This document shows positions 35,041-47,519 of a DNA stretch of 64,000 bases, in pieces. The notes beneath the pieces are model-generated. The model saw only the letters and a program-made list of their open reading frames with translations. It was not told the DNA's origin and did no database searches. The stretch covers positions 73,670,912-73,734,911 of the forward strand of contig OZ018329.1 of NCBI GenBank assembly GCA_963969495.1, written 5' to 3'. Each line of letters begins with the position of its first letter. Position 1 is the stretch's first letter. The DNA comes from Ceratothoa steindachneri (taxonomy: Eukaryota; Arthropoda; Malacostraca; Isopoda; Cymothoidae). A program made the translations under genes and the position numbers.

Positions 35041-35643
35041 AGGGGTGTGGTAATTTGCCATCCTGGCCGCTGTGTTGACAGGACTCACCACCCCATCCGA
35101 CTCCAGCTTAGCTTCTTCTTTCAGACAGCCTGTATTTCTCCCCTACTTCATCGCTTTTCATACAACCTCCCACAACTTTCTCTGGTCAGCCTCTAATTTC
35201 ACAGGGTAGATGCTGACCTTCTTCACAGCCAACTATCCCGGATCGGGGCTGAAGGGGGGAAGGAGGATAATGTTCCCTAATCCTTGAGCTCTGGTTTGGG
35301 ATGGTGGGTTTTTAACAACCGGCTTCAAACCCACCCATACCTTCCTCACATCCCTTTTCCTTTTCTCTTCACACTCATCAATTTTACGCTGTGTCCAAGG
35401 TGGAGCCGCCATGCTGATGGACTGCCAGTCCGCTGGGTGGGAGGGGTGGTCTTGAATGGTGGCACCTGGCTCTGCCAGCCCTGTACGCACCCCTTGCAGG
35501 GTGGGCTACTGCGAGGGGTGATGAGCATGTGCATACCATGAAAAATTTAGCGTCACCATGCCCAATGATGGAAATTTTAAAAAAAACCCCTTTCCCTTCC
35601 TCTCACAATCAAAGGAGCCGCCATTTGGCAGCCTCACAGAAAA
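35041..35643. other. Unidentified GC-richer stretch
   Basis: Frames on both strands are open for about 85 codons but match no family I recognise. It could be the 5' part of I-1 copy B, because 36423 onward is I-1 5' sequence, but I could not align it with the other I-1 copies. Confidence 0.35.
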
Positions 35644-35651
35644 AATGTAGG

Positions 35652-36414
35652 GGTAATACTTCAGATTTGGGGTGCACGGTAGGTGGCGCTGTTAGTAGGC
35701 TACAATTTTGGGCTACAATATATCTTATGACGTCAGATGTGACCAATCACGGCGTTATATTTTGTTGTTTTGGGGATTTGTAACTTTTAGTCTGTATTAT
35801 TTGCTAAATATCTGTGCCTCTGCTAGTGTATAGTTTTTTTCTAAGTTAGGTAAGGTTTCTTGGTCTTTTATTTTTTTTTTGTTTTCATATTTTTTTGTTT
35901 CTCAGTGAACGATAATAGCTTCTTACTGGCAATGTCCTAGCTATAAATAGAACCCGCTTAGCTTTTTTTTCTGTTTCGTTATGGCTTTTTCATGCTCTAG
36001 TTGTGCTTCTTCATTATTCAAATTGGGGTTTATTTTGCATGACTGCGAAAAACTTTGATTATTTAGAGGCGCATAAACTAATCAAGAAACCTATAAAAGT
36101 AAGTATTGTTTGTCATTAGGTTAGGTTTTTCTGCTAGTAAAAAGCTGTTGGAGGGGAAGGGGAACAGTAAATTCAAAGGGACTGCTCGTGGGGGAGATAT
36201 CACTGCAGAGGGACAACCATACGATGATCCTGAGTTTCAATCAATTGGGGGGAGGGCGCAGCCCCCAGTATATACTCATATACCCCCAAAATATAAAGCT
36301 GTAATTGTTCACATCTGACACTACTGTCTGACATCATAAGACATATATTGTAGCTCAAAGTTGTAGCCTATAAACAGAGCTACCTACCATGCGCCCCAAA
36401 ACTGAAGTGTTACC
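35652..36414. mobile_element. 763-bp non-autonomous DNA transposon with long TIRs
   Basis: The ends GGTAATACTTCAG and CTGAAGTGTTACC begin inverted repeats that extend roughly 120 bp, with shared AGGCTACAA.TTTG.GCTACAA and TATGACGTCAGA-like blocks. Perfect 8-bp duplications AATGTAGG flank it (35644-35651 and 36415-36422). No coding region. An 8-bp duplication fits hAT, P or Merlin, but the GG-starting TIR argues against typical hAT. It must be mobilised by a transposase encoded elsewhere. Confidence 0.88.
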
Positions 36415-36685
36415 AATGTAGGTTCCCCCTCCCCCTGTGCTTGCGCAGGGGACCCTCCAAATTTCTCTAACTGTAGAGAAGGCTTACTCCTCTCCTTGGC
36501 TTACAGGTGTAGGGGACTCTTCCTTTGTTGACTGCCAAGAAAGCCAGCAGGCAGCCCATAGCTGACTGCTCCCCATTGAAGTGGCTCAGTAGGGCAAACC
36601 CCCTTAGGGGGAGAGGAAAACCAGGCCCCCTTCAGTCGCTTCCCTCAAAAAACCTGCTGGCAAGAATATTGAACCTTGCCGGGGT

Positions 36686-39430
36686 CATAAGAACATAAGA
36701 AAAGAAGGAGACTGCAAAAGACCATTCATGGCCTACACTTGGCAGCTCCTGTTCCAGTCAACACACAAAAGATTTCTTACCAGAGAAAAGTCATCAACAT
36801 TGTCACCCTTTACAGGAGTTCGTCAGATCTAATCTACAATATACATAAAATGCATCCAGAGGATTATGTCCATTCATGCAACCGCAAAATAATCTCCCCA
36901 CTCCTTAGAAAAATATATACATATGTACATAAAAAAGTCAGTCCCATCTAGCAGCTTCATTCATATATTTATCTAATCTATTCTTAAAACTACCCAGAGA
37001 GGAGGCTTCTATCACATGTCTAGTGAGCCTATTCCATTCATCTACCACACGATTTGTAAACCAATTCCTTCCAATCTCCTTCCTAAACCTATACTTATCA
37101 AGCTTAAACCCATTGCTACGTGTCCTGTCATGTTCACTAAGTATAAGAACCTTACCCAGATCCCCTTTATTATATCCTTTTACCCATTTGAAGACCTCAA
37201 TCAATTCCCCTCTGACTCTTCTCCTTTCCAATGTATGTAGATTTAGTTTTCTGAGCCTTTCACCATCCTTCTCTGCACAGACTCAAGCAAATCAATATCC
37301 TTCCTATAATATGGTGACCAAAATTGTACTGCATAGTCTAGATGAGGCCTAACTAGCGCCAGATACAGTTTTAGAATGACTTCAGCACTCTTATTGCTTA
37401 CACTCCTAATGAATCCCAATATCCTATTAGCTTTATTCTTAGCATTTAGGCATTGCTTTCTAGGACGAAGGTCTGAACTTACCAAAATACCCAAGTCCCT
37501 CTCACAATCGGTCCTCCCTAAATTTCTCCCATTTAATTTATAACTATTCAGTGGATTATTTCTACCTATACTAAGTACACTACATTTGTCTATGTTAAAC
37601 TTCATTTGCCATTTCTCAGCCCAATTGGACAGAATGGTCAATTCCTCCTGCATTACAACAGCATCAGAATCAGCCCTAATGGCCCTACCTAGTTTAGTAT
37701 CATCAGCAAATTTACTCAGGTCACTACTTATACCTATGTCAAGATCATTAATATAAATTAAGAATAGCAAGGGACCCAAAACAGATCCTTGTGGAACTCC
37801 ACTGCTAACACACCCCCACTCAGATTTAACTCCATCTATACTAACTCTTTGCTGTCTGTCACCAAGCCATGACTGAATCCACCTAAATATACTGCCATCG
37901 ATCCTGTGTGCTTTAACTTTGCTCAGAAGCCGTAAGTGTGGCACTCGATCAAAAGCCTTACTAAAGTCCAAGTATAAAATATCATAGTTTTCATCATTAT
38001 CTGCTGCTTCATACACCTTACTATAAAAAGACAGCAAATTAGTCAGGCAGGATTTACCCTTACTAAAGCCATGCTGTGATTCTTTTATCAACTTATGCTT
38101 ATCCAAGTGATCCCTAATATTCCTTGCTATAATAGATTCCATCATTTTCCCTACCACTGATGTCAAACTTACTGGTCTGTAATTAGACATATTTGTTTTA
38201 TCCCCTTTCTTAAATATAGGTATCACATTGGCTTTCTTCCATGCCACTGGCACAATGCCACTCTCCAATGATTTTCTAAAGATGCATGCTAGGGGCTCAC
38301 TTAACACATCCTTACATTCTTTCAAAATTCTAGGAAAGACCTCATCAGGACCGGGTGCTTTACTACTTTTGATTTTATCAATTTCCTTTGTCACTATCTC
38401 CTTTGTGATCAAGATATCCTTTAATTTCTCCTCATCATTACCCCGAAATATCATTGACACCTCGGGTATATTTAGAGTATCCTCCTGTGTAAATACTGAG
38501 AGAAAAAAGTCATTTAGCATTCCAGCCATTGAGTCCCTATCACTCACTAATTCTCCATTGGAATCTATAAGTGGGCCTATTTTATCTCTAACCTTAGTTT
38601 TGTATAATTGATAAAAACTTTTAGGATCTTCCTTTGCCCTATTTGCCACTTTAATTTCATAATTTCTCCTTGCTACTCTAACTAACTTTTTAACATCTCT
38701 TGCTAGTTCATTATATCTCTGCCTTAAGTGATCCTCTCCATTTTTTATTTTCCTATAAATGCCCTTTTTAATGCCAATATAATGCTTAATTTTATCTGTC
38801 ATCCATTTTGGGTCATTATTTTTAGTCCTAATCTCCTTATAAGGAATGTTAATCATCTGACCTGTAATTAATTGCTCAATTATTCTTTCATACTCCTCTT
38901 CAATTGTAATCTCTTCCTCCTGGTGATTATTGTCTCCACTAACTGATATCATTGAATCTATTCCTGAATTGATTTCATTGCCTGGTTTCTGTACAACTGC
39001 CTCCAGGTAAGTCCTTAGCCCATTATAATTTGCTCTTCTAAAGTCAGGAATTTTAACATTGTTCATGCTACTATCAATACCATTCCATTTCATCTTGAAT
39101 CTAATTTCACAATGGTCACTATTACCCAAATTTCCTCCAATCTCAGTATCCTTAATAACTTCTTCCCTATTTGTCAGAACTAAATCCAGTATATTATTAC
39201 CTCTAGTGGGTTCGTTAATAATCTGCCTCAGAAAATTATCTTGGACAACATTCAAAAATTCCTCAGCCTCCTGATCACCCACAAGAGCTTCCCAGTCTAT
39301 ATTTCTGTAATTAAAATCGCCCATTATACACACATGCTTACTTCTACATGCCCGTTCAATCTCCTGCCACAGAAGATTTGAAGCTTCCTTACTAAGATTT
39401 GGTGGTCTGTATAATAATCCTATGACAAGC
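36686..39430 (-). mobile_element. CR1-B LINE
   Basis: A second CR1 family, minus strand. Its 3' end at 36686-36701 has two TTCTTATG octamers, the kind of 8-bp tail repeat characteristic of CR1 elements. The 5' end runs into a 20/21-bp minisatellite at 39427. It lies within I-1 copy B sequence. Confidence 0.88.
36938..39425 (-). pseudogene. CR1-B ORF2: endonuclease end, RT and C-terminus
   Basis: A 696-codon open stretch (39333-37243) holds CIMGDFNYRNIDW, TRGNNILDLVLTN and GNSDHCEI (endonuclease). The RT follows: APGPDEVFPRIL, NYRPVSLTSVVGKMME, DILYLDFSKAFDRVPH, SGVPQGSVLGPLLFLIYIND and FADDTKLGRA. The frame also runs upstream through LLYRPPNLSKEASNLLWQE to the minisatellite. It ends at VQRRMVKGSEN, where a deletion of roughly 40 bp has removed the usual TK..P..YE segment. 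The remainder (37231-36938) reads RRRVRGELIEVFKWVKGY to FTNRVVDEWNRL and a natural end. Otherwise strikingly intact. Confidence 0.92.
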
Positions 39431-39525
39431 TTGTTTTTACCTTCCTAAAGCTTGTTTTTACCTTCCTTAGCTTGTTTTTACCTTCCTAAAGCTTGTTTTT
39501 ACCTTCCTAAGCTTGTTTTTACCTG
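39427..39525. repeat. Five-unit minisatellite, alternating 21- and 20-bp units
   Basis: The unit AGCTTGTTTTTACCTTCCTAA alternates between 21 and 20 bp, with the last unit diverged. It is derived from the CR1-B coding sequence (Gly-Lys-Asn-Lys-Leu on the minus strand) and breaks the frame upstream of the endonuclease. Confidence 0.92.
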
Positions 39526-40662
39526 CCTGTGCCTCCCCAGACTTGACTTGTGACAGCGCTGCCAATGGGACCTGTTATGTTTGGGGTGGGGGATGGCCAA
39601 CTGGAGGCCCCCCCAGCCTCAGATGGTAGGGCCTTCCATGAGAGCGAATCCGGGCTCAGTGCCAAGCACCGAACTCGAGTCCGCCCCTATGCAAGGTCCT
39701 CCTCAAATGGTTAGGGTTTCGAGGGCAGTAGAAGGAGGGGAGGGATCTCCTTCGACTGGTTGCTCTGTGCCTGCCAGGACCTTGCTGAGGCCGGTCCATT
39801 TGGCTTGGGGGGCGCTCCTGCCAGCGGAGGGGAGAAGCAGGTTCATTCCCCGCCCTCCTCTCCTAAAAAGAAAAGGGCAAATAAAAAAACTTGGGGCTCT
39901 TCTCCCTCCACGGGGGCTGCAGGGATGGACGAGGCCACTAACATCCTTGAACACAACCAAGCCAAGATTTGCATGTCCAGTCCCAGTGCTTACCTGGGTA
40001 GGGAATTCCCCCCCCAAGACCAAAAGTGCGCAGAGCGAAGCCTCAATTATGTCGGGGCCCCTCATTCAGAGATTGCCTGGCATTTTTTAGCTCACTGGCT
40101 TCAAACGCTATTTAGTTATTCGCTCCACTGATGGCAGCATGTTGGCTAAGGGCAAACATGCTGCCTTCTGGCTCCTGACAAGAGCCATAGCTAGGGCTAC
40201 GGCTCTTGTCAGGAATAAGTATCTTCACTTAGTGGGAAATCCCTCTTGCCGAGATATGGAAGAGTGTCCTAACCATTTGAGGAAAGTTCTGGTAGGACCT
40301 TTCTGTTATTCAAGAGAATGGGACTGCAATCGTATGGCTGCTTTCCTCACATTCTCTTGCTGGGATGCTGCTCTGCCAGCATTCAATGCATGTTGTGATG
40401 ATGCTGAAGGCTGCCAACTGGACTTACTTCAAGAGGTGGAGAGCCCTTCAATCCCACATTTACATTGGGTGAGTTGCATTCTTCTATTGCTTCATGCATA
40501 GATGATGCTTCAACACCTAGATGAGTGAGGCATGCCATTTTTGTTAGATTTGTTTAACACGATCTGGCCCATGGTATCCTCCCAGACTGCTGGTGAATGG
40601 TTATTGTGTTCACTTTTCACAAATGCGAGAGATCACTCTACACCAGTAAAGGTGTTATCTGA

Positions 40663-41925
40663 TTGGGAGAGTTAATAGATTACGATGTTGACAGGCTGGT
40701 ATCAAAACTTACCAATCAGAAGATTGTAAGTGCCCACCGCATTTTCAGGTTTGTGAATGGCGCTAGGCTACCTACCGCCATCATAATCCTGACCTTCAAC
40801 AGATTGGAACCGCCCAAGTATGTTAAGGCTGGCTATCTTAACATCCCAGTCAAGCCTTACGTTGAAAATCCATGACGATGCTTCCATTGCCAACGCTTTG
40901 GCCATGTAAGCAAGTTTTGTAAACAGGCAAGGTTCTGTGTGAATTGTGGATCAGATTATCACAGGATCCCCTGTTCTCAACAACTGTGCCCAAACTGTGG
41001 TGAACACCCTGCAACATCACAGCAATGCACTTTCTTTCTCTATGAGAGAGAAGTCATTGCCATTAGAAACAAGAACAGGGTCAGTTTTAAAGAAGCCAGA
41101 AGAAGAGTAAAGGAGATGTATGTCCAACCTGGTGTGAGCTTTTCTGATGCTCTGCGTTCTACCGGGCCAAAGAAAGGGAGAAGCCAGAGACTTCCTACTG
41201 GTTCTCCTATGCCTGACCAGGTAAAAAGTCCTCCCTGTCCTAAACGTAGATCTCCTCGTGATGAACACACTTGGTCAGCACCTAACAGTGCTTTGAGGTT
41301 ACCAACAAGAAGAGGAACCTTCCATCCTCTCGTGGTTCCCCAAGGGTGGTTAAGCACCTTGCTACCGCTCCAGAACATGTGGATGTTGATCATGTTGGTC
41401 CTCAGGTGGTATCCATTCCACCTCTGGACATTCACCCTGCCCCCAAAGGACCAAGCTCTTCTTCAGCTCCAAAGCCAGTTATCACTTCCCCCATCCTCCC
41501 TGGTTGATACTGCTTTGGAATTCCTTCGATCCCTGAATGAGAAGGAACCAACCTTTGCTCCTTCCCAGGAGCCAGCTGTTGTGGAGGTTACTCCCTCATC
41601 TGAGGAGGATTTTCAAAAATGGACTCCACATCCTTCTCTATCAGCATCAAATTCACAACTTTTGCTGATGTCCTCGCCACCACCATCGCCTCTACCATCC
41701 CAACCAATACCACCAGCTGTGTCAACATTGTCTCCATCGACACCTAGAGTTGCTTCCATCTCTGCTTCTCCAGTGAAGATAGTTCTCTCTTACAGCCACT
41801 TGTCAAAATCTGATGCGCCACCTCTTAAAGAAAAACCAAAGGCAAAACTCAAGCTTCCGATGCCTCCTTTGTCATACTCCAAGCCTAAGGGTAGGAAGAA
41901 ATCTACCGTTATGCTTAAACAGTAA
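40663..41925 (+). pseudogene. I-2 ORF1: nucleic-acid-binding protein with CCHC knuckles
   Basis: An RRM-like stretch (VDRLVSKLTNQKIVSAHRIF, TAIIILTFN) is followed by an in-frame TGA at 40873-40875. Three knuckles come next: CFHCQRFGHVSKFC, CVNCGSDYHRIPC and CPNCGEHPATSQQC. FSDALRSTGPKKG and a Pro/Ser-rich tail to the stop at 41923 complete it. From 40939 a 328-codon frame is open. This is the RNA chaperone ORF of Jockey/I-type LINEs. The ORF2 start codon lies two bases after its stop, consistent with coupled translation. Confidence 0.82.
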
Positions 41926-41927
41926 CA

Positions 41928-44900
41928 ATGTTTCTAATTATTCATTGGAACCTCCAAGGTCTCTTTCCTAAATGGGAAGACTTCAAGCTCCTGCTTAAGG
42001 ATTACAATCCGATTGTATTGCTTTACAGGAGACTTGCTTGGGTACTCTGTGAGTACCCAACATTTTGGGTTTTGTGGGAAATTATAAGAACCCTGGAGAA
42101 CCAATTCATAGTTCTGCTGTTTTTGTTAACAACAGGGTTCCCCACAACCAGCTCTCTCTTAACATAGATGTGCAGGCGGTTGATGTCTGCCTGTTTTCCA
42201 GTCGCCATTATTCGGTCTATTCGCTGTATCTTCCTCCTGGTGAGGAAAGAGATACAGATGTTTTAGCTACAAAGTTAGCTAATTTAATTTCTCAACTTCC
42301 TTTTTATTGATTGGTGACTTTAATCCTTGATACCCCCTTTGGGGGACCATGATAACAACCCTAGAGGAAATATGATTGAGAGATTTCTTGGCACTAATGA
42401 TGTCTGCTTTCTTAATTATGGCAGCCACACATCATTTCACATCCTGATGAACAGCTTTACATGTGTGGATTTATCTCCCTGTTCACGAAGCTGTAGAGCT
42501 GATTTTAACTGGGCAGTGGATCCTGACTTATGAGGCAGTGATCACTTCCCCATTAAAATAACACCATGTACAGGTAGTCCTCCTCGACCACCTAGCAAAA
42601 GATGGAATACAAAATAGCAAACTGACCTAAGTTCATGCAGCTAATTCCTCCATCCTGCTCGTGGACCACAATTGCCCTGGTGGTCTGCTGAATGCTTGAG
42701 AGTTGTCACTGAATGTAAACAGACTTGCCGACATTACCATCAGTGCCCCACAATGGTAAAAAAACTTGCTCATAACCGAGCAAGGGCAGCATGGCGATGC
42801 ACCTTTTGATGAGCTTGAAAGACTTTGTTGGATGGTTACAAGGCATCAACATGTTGGCAGACCCCTGTAAACAAAATATAGAAGAGGGTCAAAAAGCTAT
42901 TGGGGAAATCCAATGGCTTTACAGCTCCCACATTGTTCAGGCGGGAGAACTGTTGGGAGACTTGTCCGATATTTCCGATGTTTTGGCCTGATCATTTGCT
43001 AATATTTCAAGCCCAGACAATTATTCCATCCAATTCCAGCGCTTTAGGCTCGAACAGGAGCAGCATCCTATCAACTTTATGGAGCCTAACATGGATAATG
43101 AGCCTTATAACTCTCCATAATGCACTAAAGCACTGGATCCACTACACTCGGATCGGATGGCATTTCCTATGATATGATTAGGAATATGCATCCATCCCTC
43201 CTCTCACATTTGCTGCACATCTATAACTTCATCTGGATTAGGGGCTGCTTCCCTTCTATGTGGAGGGAGGCTGTGGTTTTACCTTTCTGAAAACCAGGAA
43301 AGGATGGGACAGAACCCACCCATTACTGCTCCATTGCCCTTACTAGTTGTCCATATAAACTGTTTGAGAGGATGATAAATACAAGACTCATCTGGTTTTT
43401 GGAGACAAACTATCTTATATCTCCCTCTCAATCAGGGTTCAGAAAAAAAACACAATATCATCAACCTGCTTGTTAGAATGGAGTCTTATATAAGAGATGC
43501 TTTTTCAAAGAGGCAGCATTCTGTTGCTGTTTTCTTCGATATTGAGAAAGCATATGATACTACTTGGAGGCATGGTATCCTTAAGCAATTCTATGATTGG
43601 GGCCTGCAAGGCTTTCTCCCTAGGTTTGTCGAGCAACTCCTCATGTGACGCACACTACGTGTAAAAGTTGGAAATGCCCTATCAGAGCCCATAGAGCAAG
43701 TTGAGGGTGTGCCACAGGGAAGTGTCCTCAGTGTCACCTGCTTCTCTGTGGCTATCAATAGCATTATCACAAATCTCCCAGCTGAGATTTCCTCAACTCT
43801 ATATGTGGATGACTTAGCGCTTATCTGTTCATCGCCTAGACTTCTATTTGTCATCTGTAAGCTACAGTGGGTTATAAATACCGTAGCTGATAATGCTTCT
43901 TCCAAGGGCTTCCACTTTTCTGCAGTAAAGACCAAGGCTGTCCACTTTTACAATCATAGATCGATGACATGGGACCCTCCCCATTGTCATTCTATGGTGT
44001 CCCTGTCACCTTTGAGCTCCATTTCAGATTTCTAGGGATGATCTTTGATTCAAGGTTTTCTTGGAGGCCTCATTTGGACGCTTTGAAAAGGTCTTGTTTG
44101 AAGAGAATGGACATAATGAACTTACTGTCACACACTTCTTGGGGAAGTGATTGACATATCCTATGGCTGTATTCAGCATTGGTCCAGTCAAAGCTGGACT
44201 ATGGGTCACAGGTGTACTCCTCTGCCTCGCTGTCCATCCTTGAAAAATTAAATACTATGTGTAACCATGATGTGCACCTGGCTTCTGGAGCCTTCAAGTC
44301 CTTCCCTGTGTGGAGTCTCTATGCAGAGAACGGGGCTCTTCCTTTTCACAGGCTCAAGTCTAACCTCAAATATCTTTTTAGACGAGCAATTACCATGGTC
44401 ACCAGTATATGAGTGCACGTTCAATTTACGAACAGTGGCCTCATATGATAGATTTCCATCCCTGGCTCGCCCCTTTGCTCTGTGCATAGCCGAGCACACA
44501 AGATGTCTAAGGGAGTTTTCTGTTATTCCGTTTTTGATGCCAAAGTTGCCCCCATGGCTCTTGCCACCTGTAATGGTATGCAAGGGGCTTAGTGGTAGGC
44601 CAAGGATCAGTTCTTGCCTGTAGCCTTGAGAACCATGTATGATCAACACTCCTCCCACCATCGGCCTAGTACCTTTGTGTTCACCAATGGGTCCAAGTCA
44701 TTGGACAGAGTTGGAGCTGCTGCTGTCTTCCCATCTCAGACAGCATTGGTTCGCCTACCAAGTGCATCTTCTGTTTTCACAGCAGAACTTGTTGCCATTC
44801 TTGTTGCACTCTTTGTTATTGCTCCTATGCAGTTCTCTGGAGGCACTGAGTGCTTTTGGTTCTAGCCATCCGCTGGTTTCCAAGATCCAGCGGTGGCTTT

Positions 44901-45367
44901 TTTATCTTTCTCTTATTCATAAGATTTCTTTTTGCTGGGTGCCCAGTCATGTGGGCATTCCAGGTAATGAAAGAGCGGATGCTGTGGCCAAAGAGGCGGC
45001 ATCATTGGGGACACCCCCGTCAGCCCCAGTCCCACTTTGTGATGTCTATCCCCTCATCACCGAATATGTAGTCGGCTTATGGCAGAAGATGTGGGATGAG
45101 CTTCCTCCCATCAAGCTCCATTCCATAAAACCTTCAGTCCTCCCATGGCCACATACCATGAGACCACATAGACTGGAGGTTATTTTGTGCCGACCTAGGA
45201 TAGGCCATTGCTCCCTCGCTCATGGGCACTTGATGAATGGGCAGCCCCCACCTTTGTGCATCCTGTGCGGGGTGCAGCTATCCATCCTCCAAATCTTTGC
45301 CAAGTGTCCCATTTTGAGAAATATTGGGAGATGGCCCCCAACAGCTTCTGCGAGGCATCTTGTCTGA
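41928..45367 (+). pseudogene. I-2 ORF2: endonuclease, RT and RNase H
   Basis: It starts IIHWNLQGLFPKWEDFKLLL. The endonuclease continues in broken frames (VYSLYLPPGE, IGDFN, NYGSHTSFH, GSDHFPI). RT shows SPSQSGFRK, VFFDIEKAYDTTWRHG, EGVPQGSVLSVTCFSVAINS and YVDD at 43803-43814. RNase H reads FTNGSKSLD, where the first catalytic Asp has become Asn, then SSVFTAELVAI and WVPSHVGIPGNERAD. The tail CILCGVQLS..FAKCPIL ends near 45367. An in-frame TGA at about 43646 and many frameshifts make it inactive. Confidence 0.82.
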
Positions 45368-45420
45368 GACTCGTGTCTCTTTTAGTGTGAATAGAATTTT
45401 TAAATTTTCAGAAGAATCTA

Positions 45421-45824
45421 ATCTTTTAGCCAAAATTTAATATATTGTTTCATGATTTTATATTCCCTGTTCTTGTATTCATTGTTGATCCATCTATAGT
45501 CTATGTTTTTATCCTTTGTCAAGTTCTCAATAGTTTATTTTTTATATCCTTTTACACCCCTTGTTGGTTTTAAATTCGTGTACTTCAATTCTATTGATCT
45601 TAATTTCATAGCTATATTTTTATATACTTTCCAGATGTCTATATTTTTATTGAGAACACTCATGCAAATTACCCGTCCTTGAATTTGGCTGTGGGCTATT
45701 CTGTTTGGGCTTTGCAGTATTTATTTTCAAAACTATTATTATAGTATGTATGTGAGGCGGCACCTCCCAATTGTCATATCTGAATTCCACAAGATCGTTG
45801 ATTCTGAGTATAGGTGGGGCCAGC
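45421..45824. other. I-2 3' untranslated region
   Basis: T-rich, no coding content. It lies between the I-2 ORF2 end and the 5'-truncated I-1 copy D. Confidence 0.5.
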
Positions 45825-46950
45825 CTTCTCTGGCTCAATAAGGCAGGAAGAGGGTGTCCCACAGGGATATCTTCTCATTGATACACTCTGCCATGTCCAT
45901 CAATGGTATCTCTTTAGTGCTGCTGAAGATATTCTTGCTACACACTTTGTAGATGACCTTACAATCTCTTTTGGTGTGGCCTACATGCCAACTATTGAGT
46001 GTCGACTCCAACAGGCATTGAACTGCTTCACTTGCTATGCTGAATTGCCCAGCTTTCTGTTTTCCTTGGCCAAGACTAATGTAGTACGCCTTACCTGTGA
46101 GGCCCATATTTGCAGCCTTAGGTTCTCTCTTACTTACACCATGGATGGACATTTTTCATTCTATTTAGCCTTTGTTCAATCAAAGCTTGTATGGATGCAA
46201 GTTTCACGCATTCACAGCAGAGCATGAATTGTGGAAGGTGGACTTGATATAGCACACCAATCTCCATGTGGCACTTGTTCCTTCCATACATCCCCCATTA
46301 AGAGCTTGCTTGTCGATGCTGGAGAGATGCCACTTGCTGTATGCACAGTTTGATGATAGAATTATGATCTATATTAATTCGCAAAGCACCCTAGTGCTCT
46401 TAGGGCATTGGAATCTCTCCCCTTCTTGGTTTGAGGTATCTGTGATACCATGGTTGCTGGAGCTGTGCAGATGTCACGATTAACTTGTGCTGGGTTCCTG
46501 GACATGTAGGAATTGCAGGGAATATGCCCACTGATCAGGGTACCAAAGAGTCTGTTAGGACTAGGTGACAAGACGTGTGTTTTATTCTTTCTCACTATGA
46601 CTACTTGGTAGGAATAGGTCACCCCTCCTGGCTGTTTGGCAAAGAAGATGGGAGATGGCTGACAGGAACCTTAAAGTTGCATGCCATGTTTGCTTCCATG
46701 GACACAGCTCCTAATTCCTCAGCAGCTTCTGGTTGCTTTCTGTCATCTTTGTATTGGGCACACTCAGGGTTGGCAAAACCCCCCCAAATTTTTGAAAAGG
46801 CACAATAAAACCCCGGTTTTATTCTGGGTTTTTTCAAAAAACCAAATGCTACAAGCATTAGAATAACAGAAAAAGAATAGCTATTCTTATTTTTATATAA
46901 TATTAATAATTACTTAGTTTAATAATTATATTTTAATAAGAAAAGATTGT

Positions 46951-47290
46951 AGGGGTGCGAAAATGTATGAGAGAAATTCCTTCCAACTCGATAATAAAAA
47001 CTTACCAACAAAGACGGACTAAGGCCAGTCGTGTGGCTAGAGTATTGGTATTTAATTCAAGAGGTACCGCATTCGAAACTCAACAGTCCAAAAACTTTTA
47101 GGAAGATCTCTCAAGAAAGAAAACAGAAGAAAACGCTTGAAGGACTAACTCGACAAGAATCAAGAAGCAATAAAGAAATCAGCCCCCAAGATAAATGGAA
47201 GAAAATGAAGATTAAGGACCAACTTAAGAAGGAATACGGAAAAATCAAGATGAACAAGAATAAATAAAATAATAATAGAAGAAGCCCCCC
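46951..47290 (+). repeat. S3 SINE-like repeat, copy 2 (inside hAT element)
   Basis: The head GTCGTGTGGCTAGAGTATTGG resembles a tRNA A-box region and CATTCGAAACTC a B box. The purine-rich body and an A/T tail end in nine Cs. It is preceded by GGGGTGCGAAAATGTATGAG, also found before copy 3. Confidence 0.78.
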
Positions 47291-47519
47291 CCCATTAACC
47301 GGTGACCCTCAATGGCCGAACTTCGGAGACCCGGGAAAGGAGAAGCCATTACTCATTAATTAGAGACAAGACTTTGTTCGCTCTCCTCAATCCCTCTAAA
47401 TTAGCTCCACTCATCCCGCAGACTCGGAGGGAGAGCTACTACTTCTCGATTAAGAAATCCAAGACTAGTCTCTCCCCAATCCTCAAATTCGCTCCGCTTT
47501 CTAGAAAGGGACCTGTGTA

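Larger units (their letters stand above)
36423..40655 (+). mobile_element. I-1 LINE copy B (split by CR1-B, internally deleted)
   Basis: 36423-36685 matches the GC-rich 5' part of copy A (for example CTTACTCCTCTCC). After CR1-B and a minisatellite, 39526-40130 continues with the segment seen at 2900-3150 and 58900-59040. At about 40130 it jumps to the pre-RT linker and RT start (40200-40655), homologous to 4775-5290. CpG sites of copy A mostly read TG or CA here. Confidence 0.7.
40656..45420 (+). mobile_element. I-2: second I-clade LINE, nearly full length but decayed
   Basis: ORF1 with zinc knuckles, endonuclease, RT, RNase H and a C-terminal Cys motif are all present in order. Stops are enriched at former CGA codons, and CpG is scarce. 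It follows directly on the I-1 copy B RT start, so its 5' end or the junction is at about 40656. Confidence 0.82.

Noticed and set aside
35233..35541. Possible host exon cluster with 85-codon frames on both strands
   Set aside because: No motif, no convincing splice sites and no homology to a known protein; left as unassigned.
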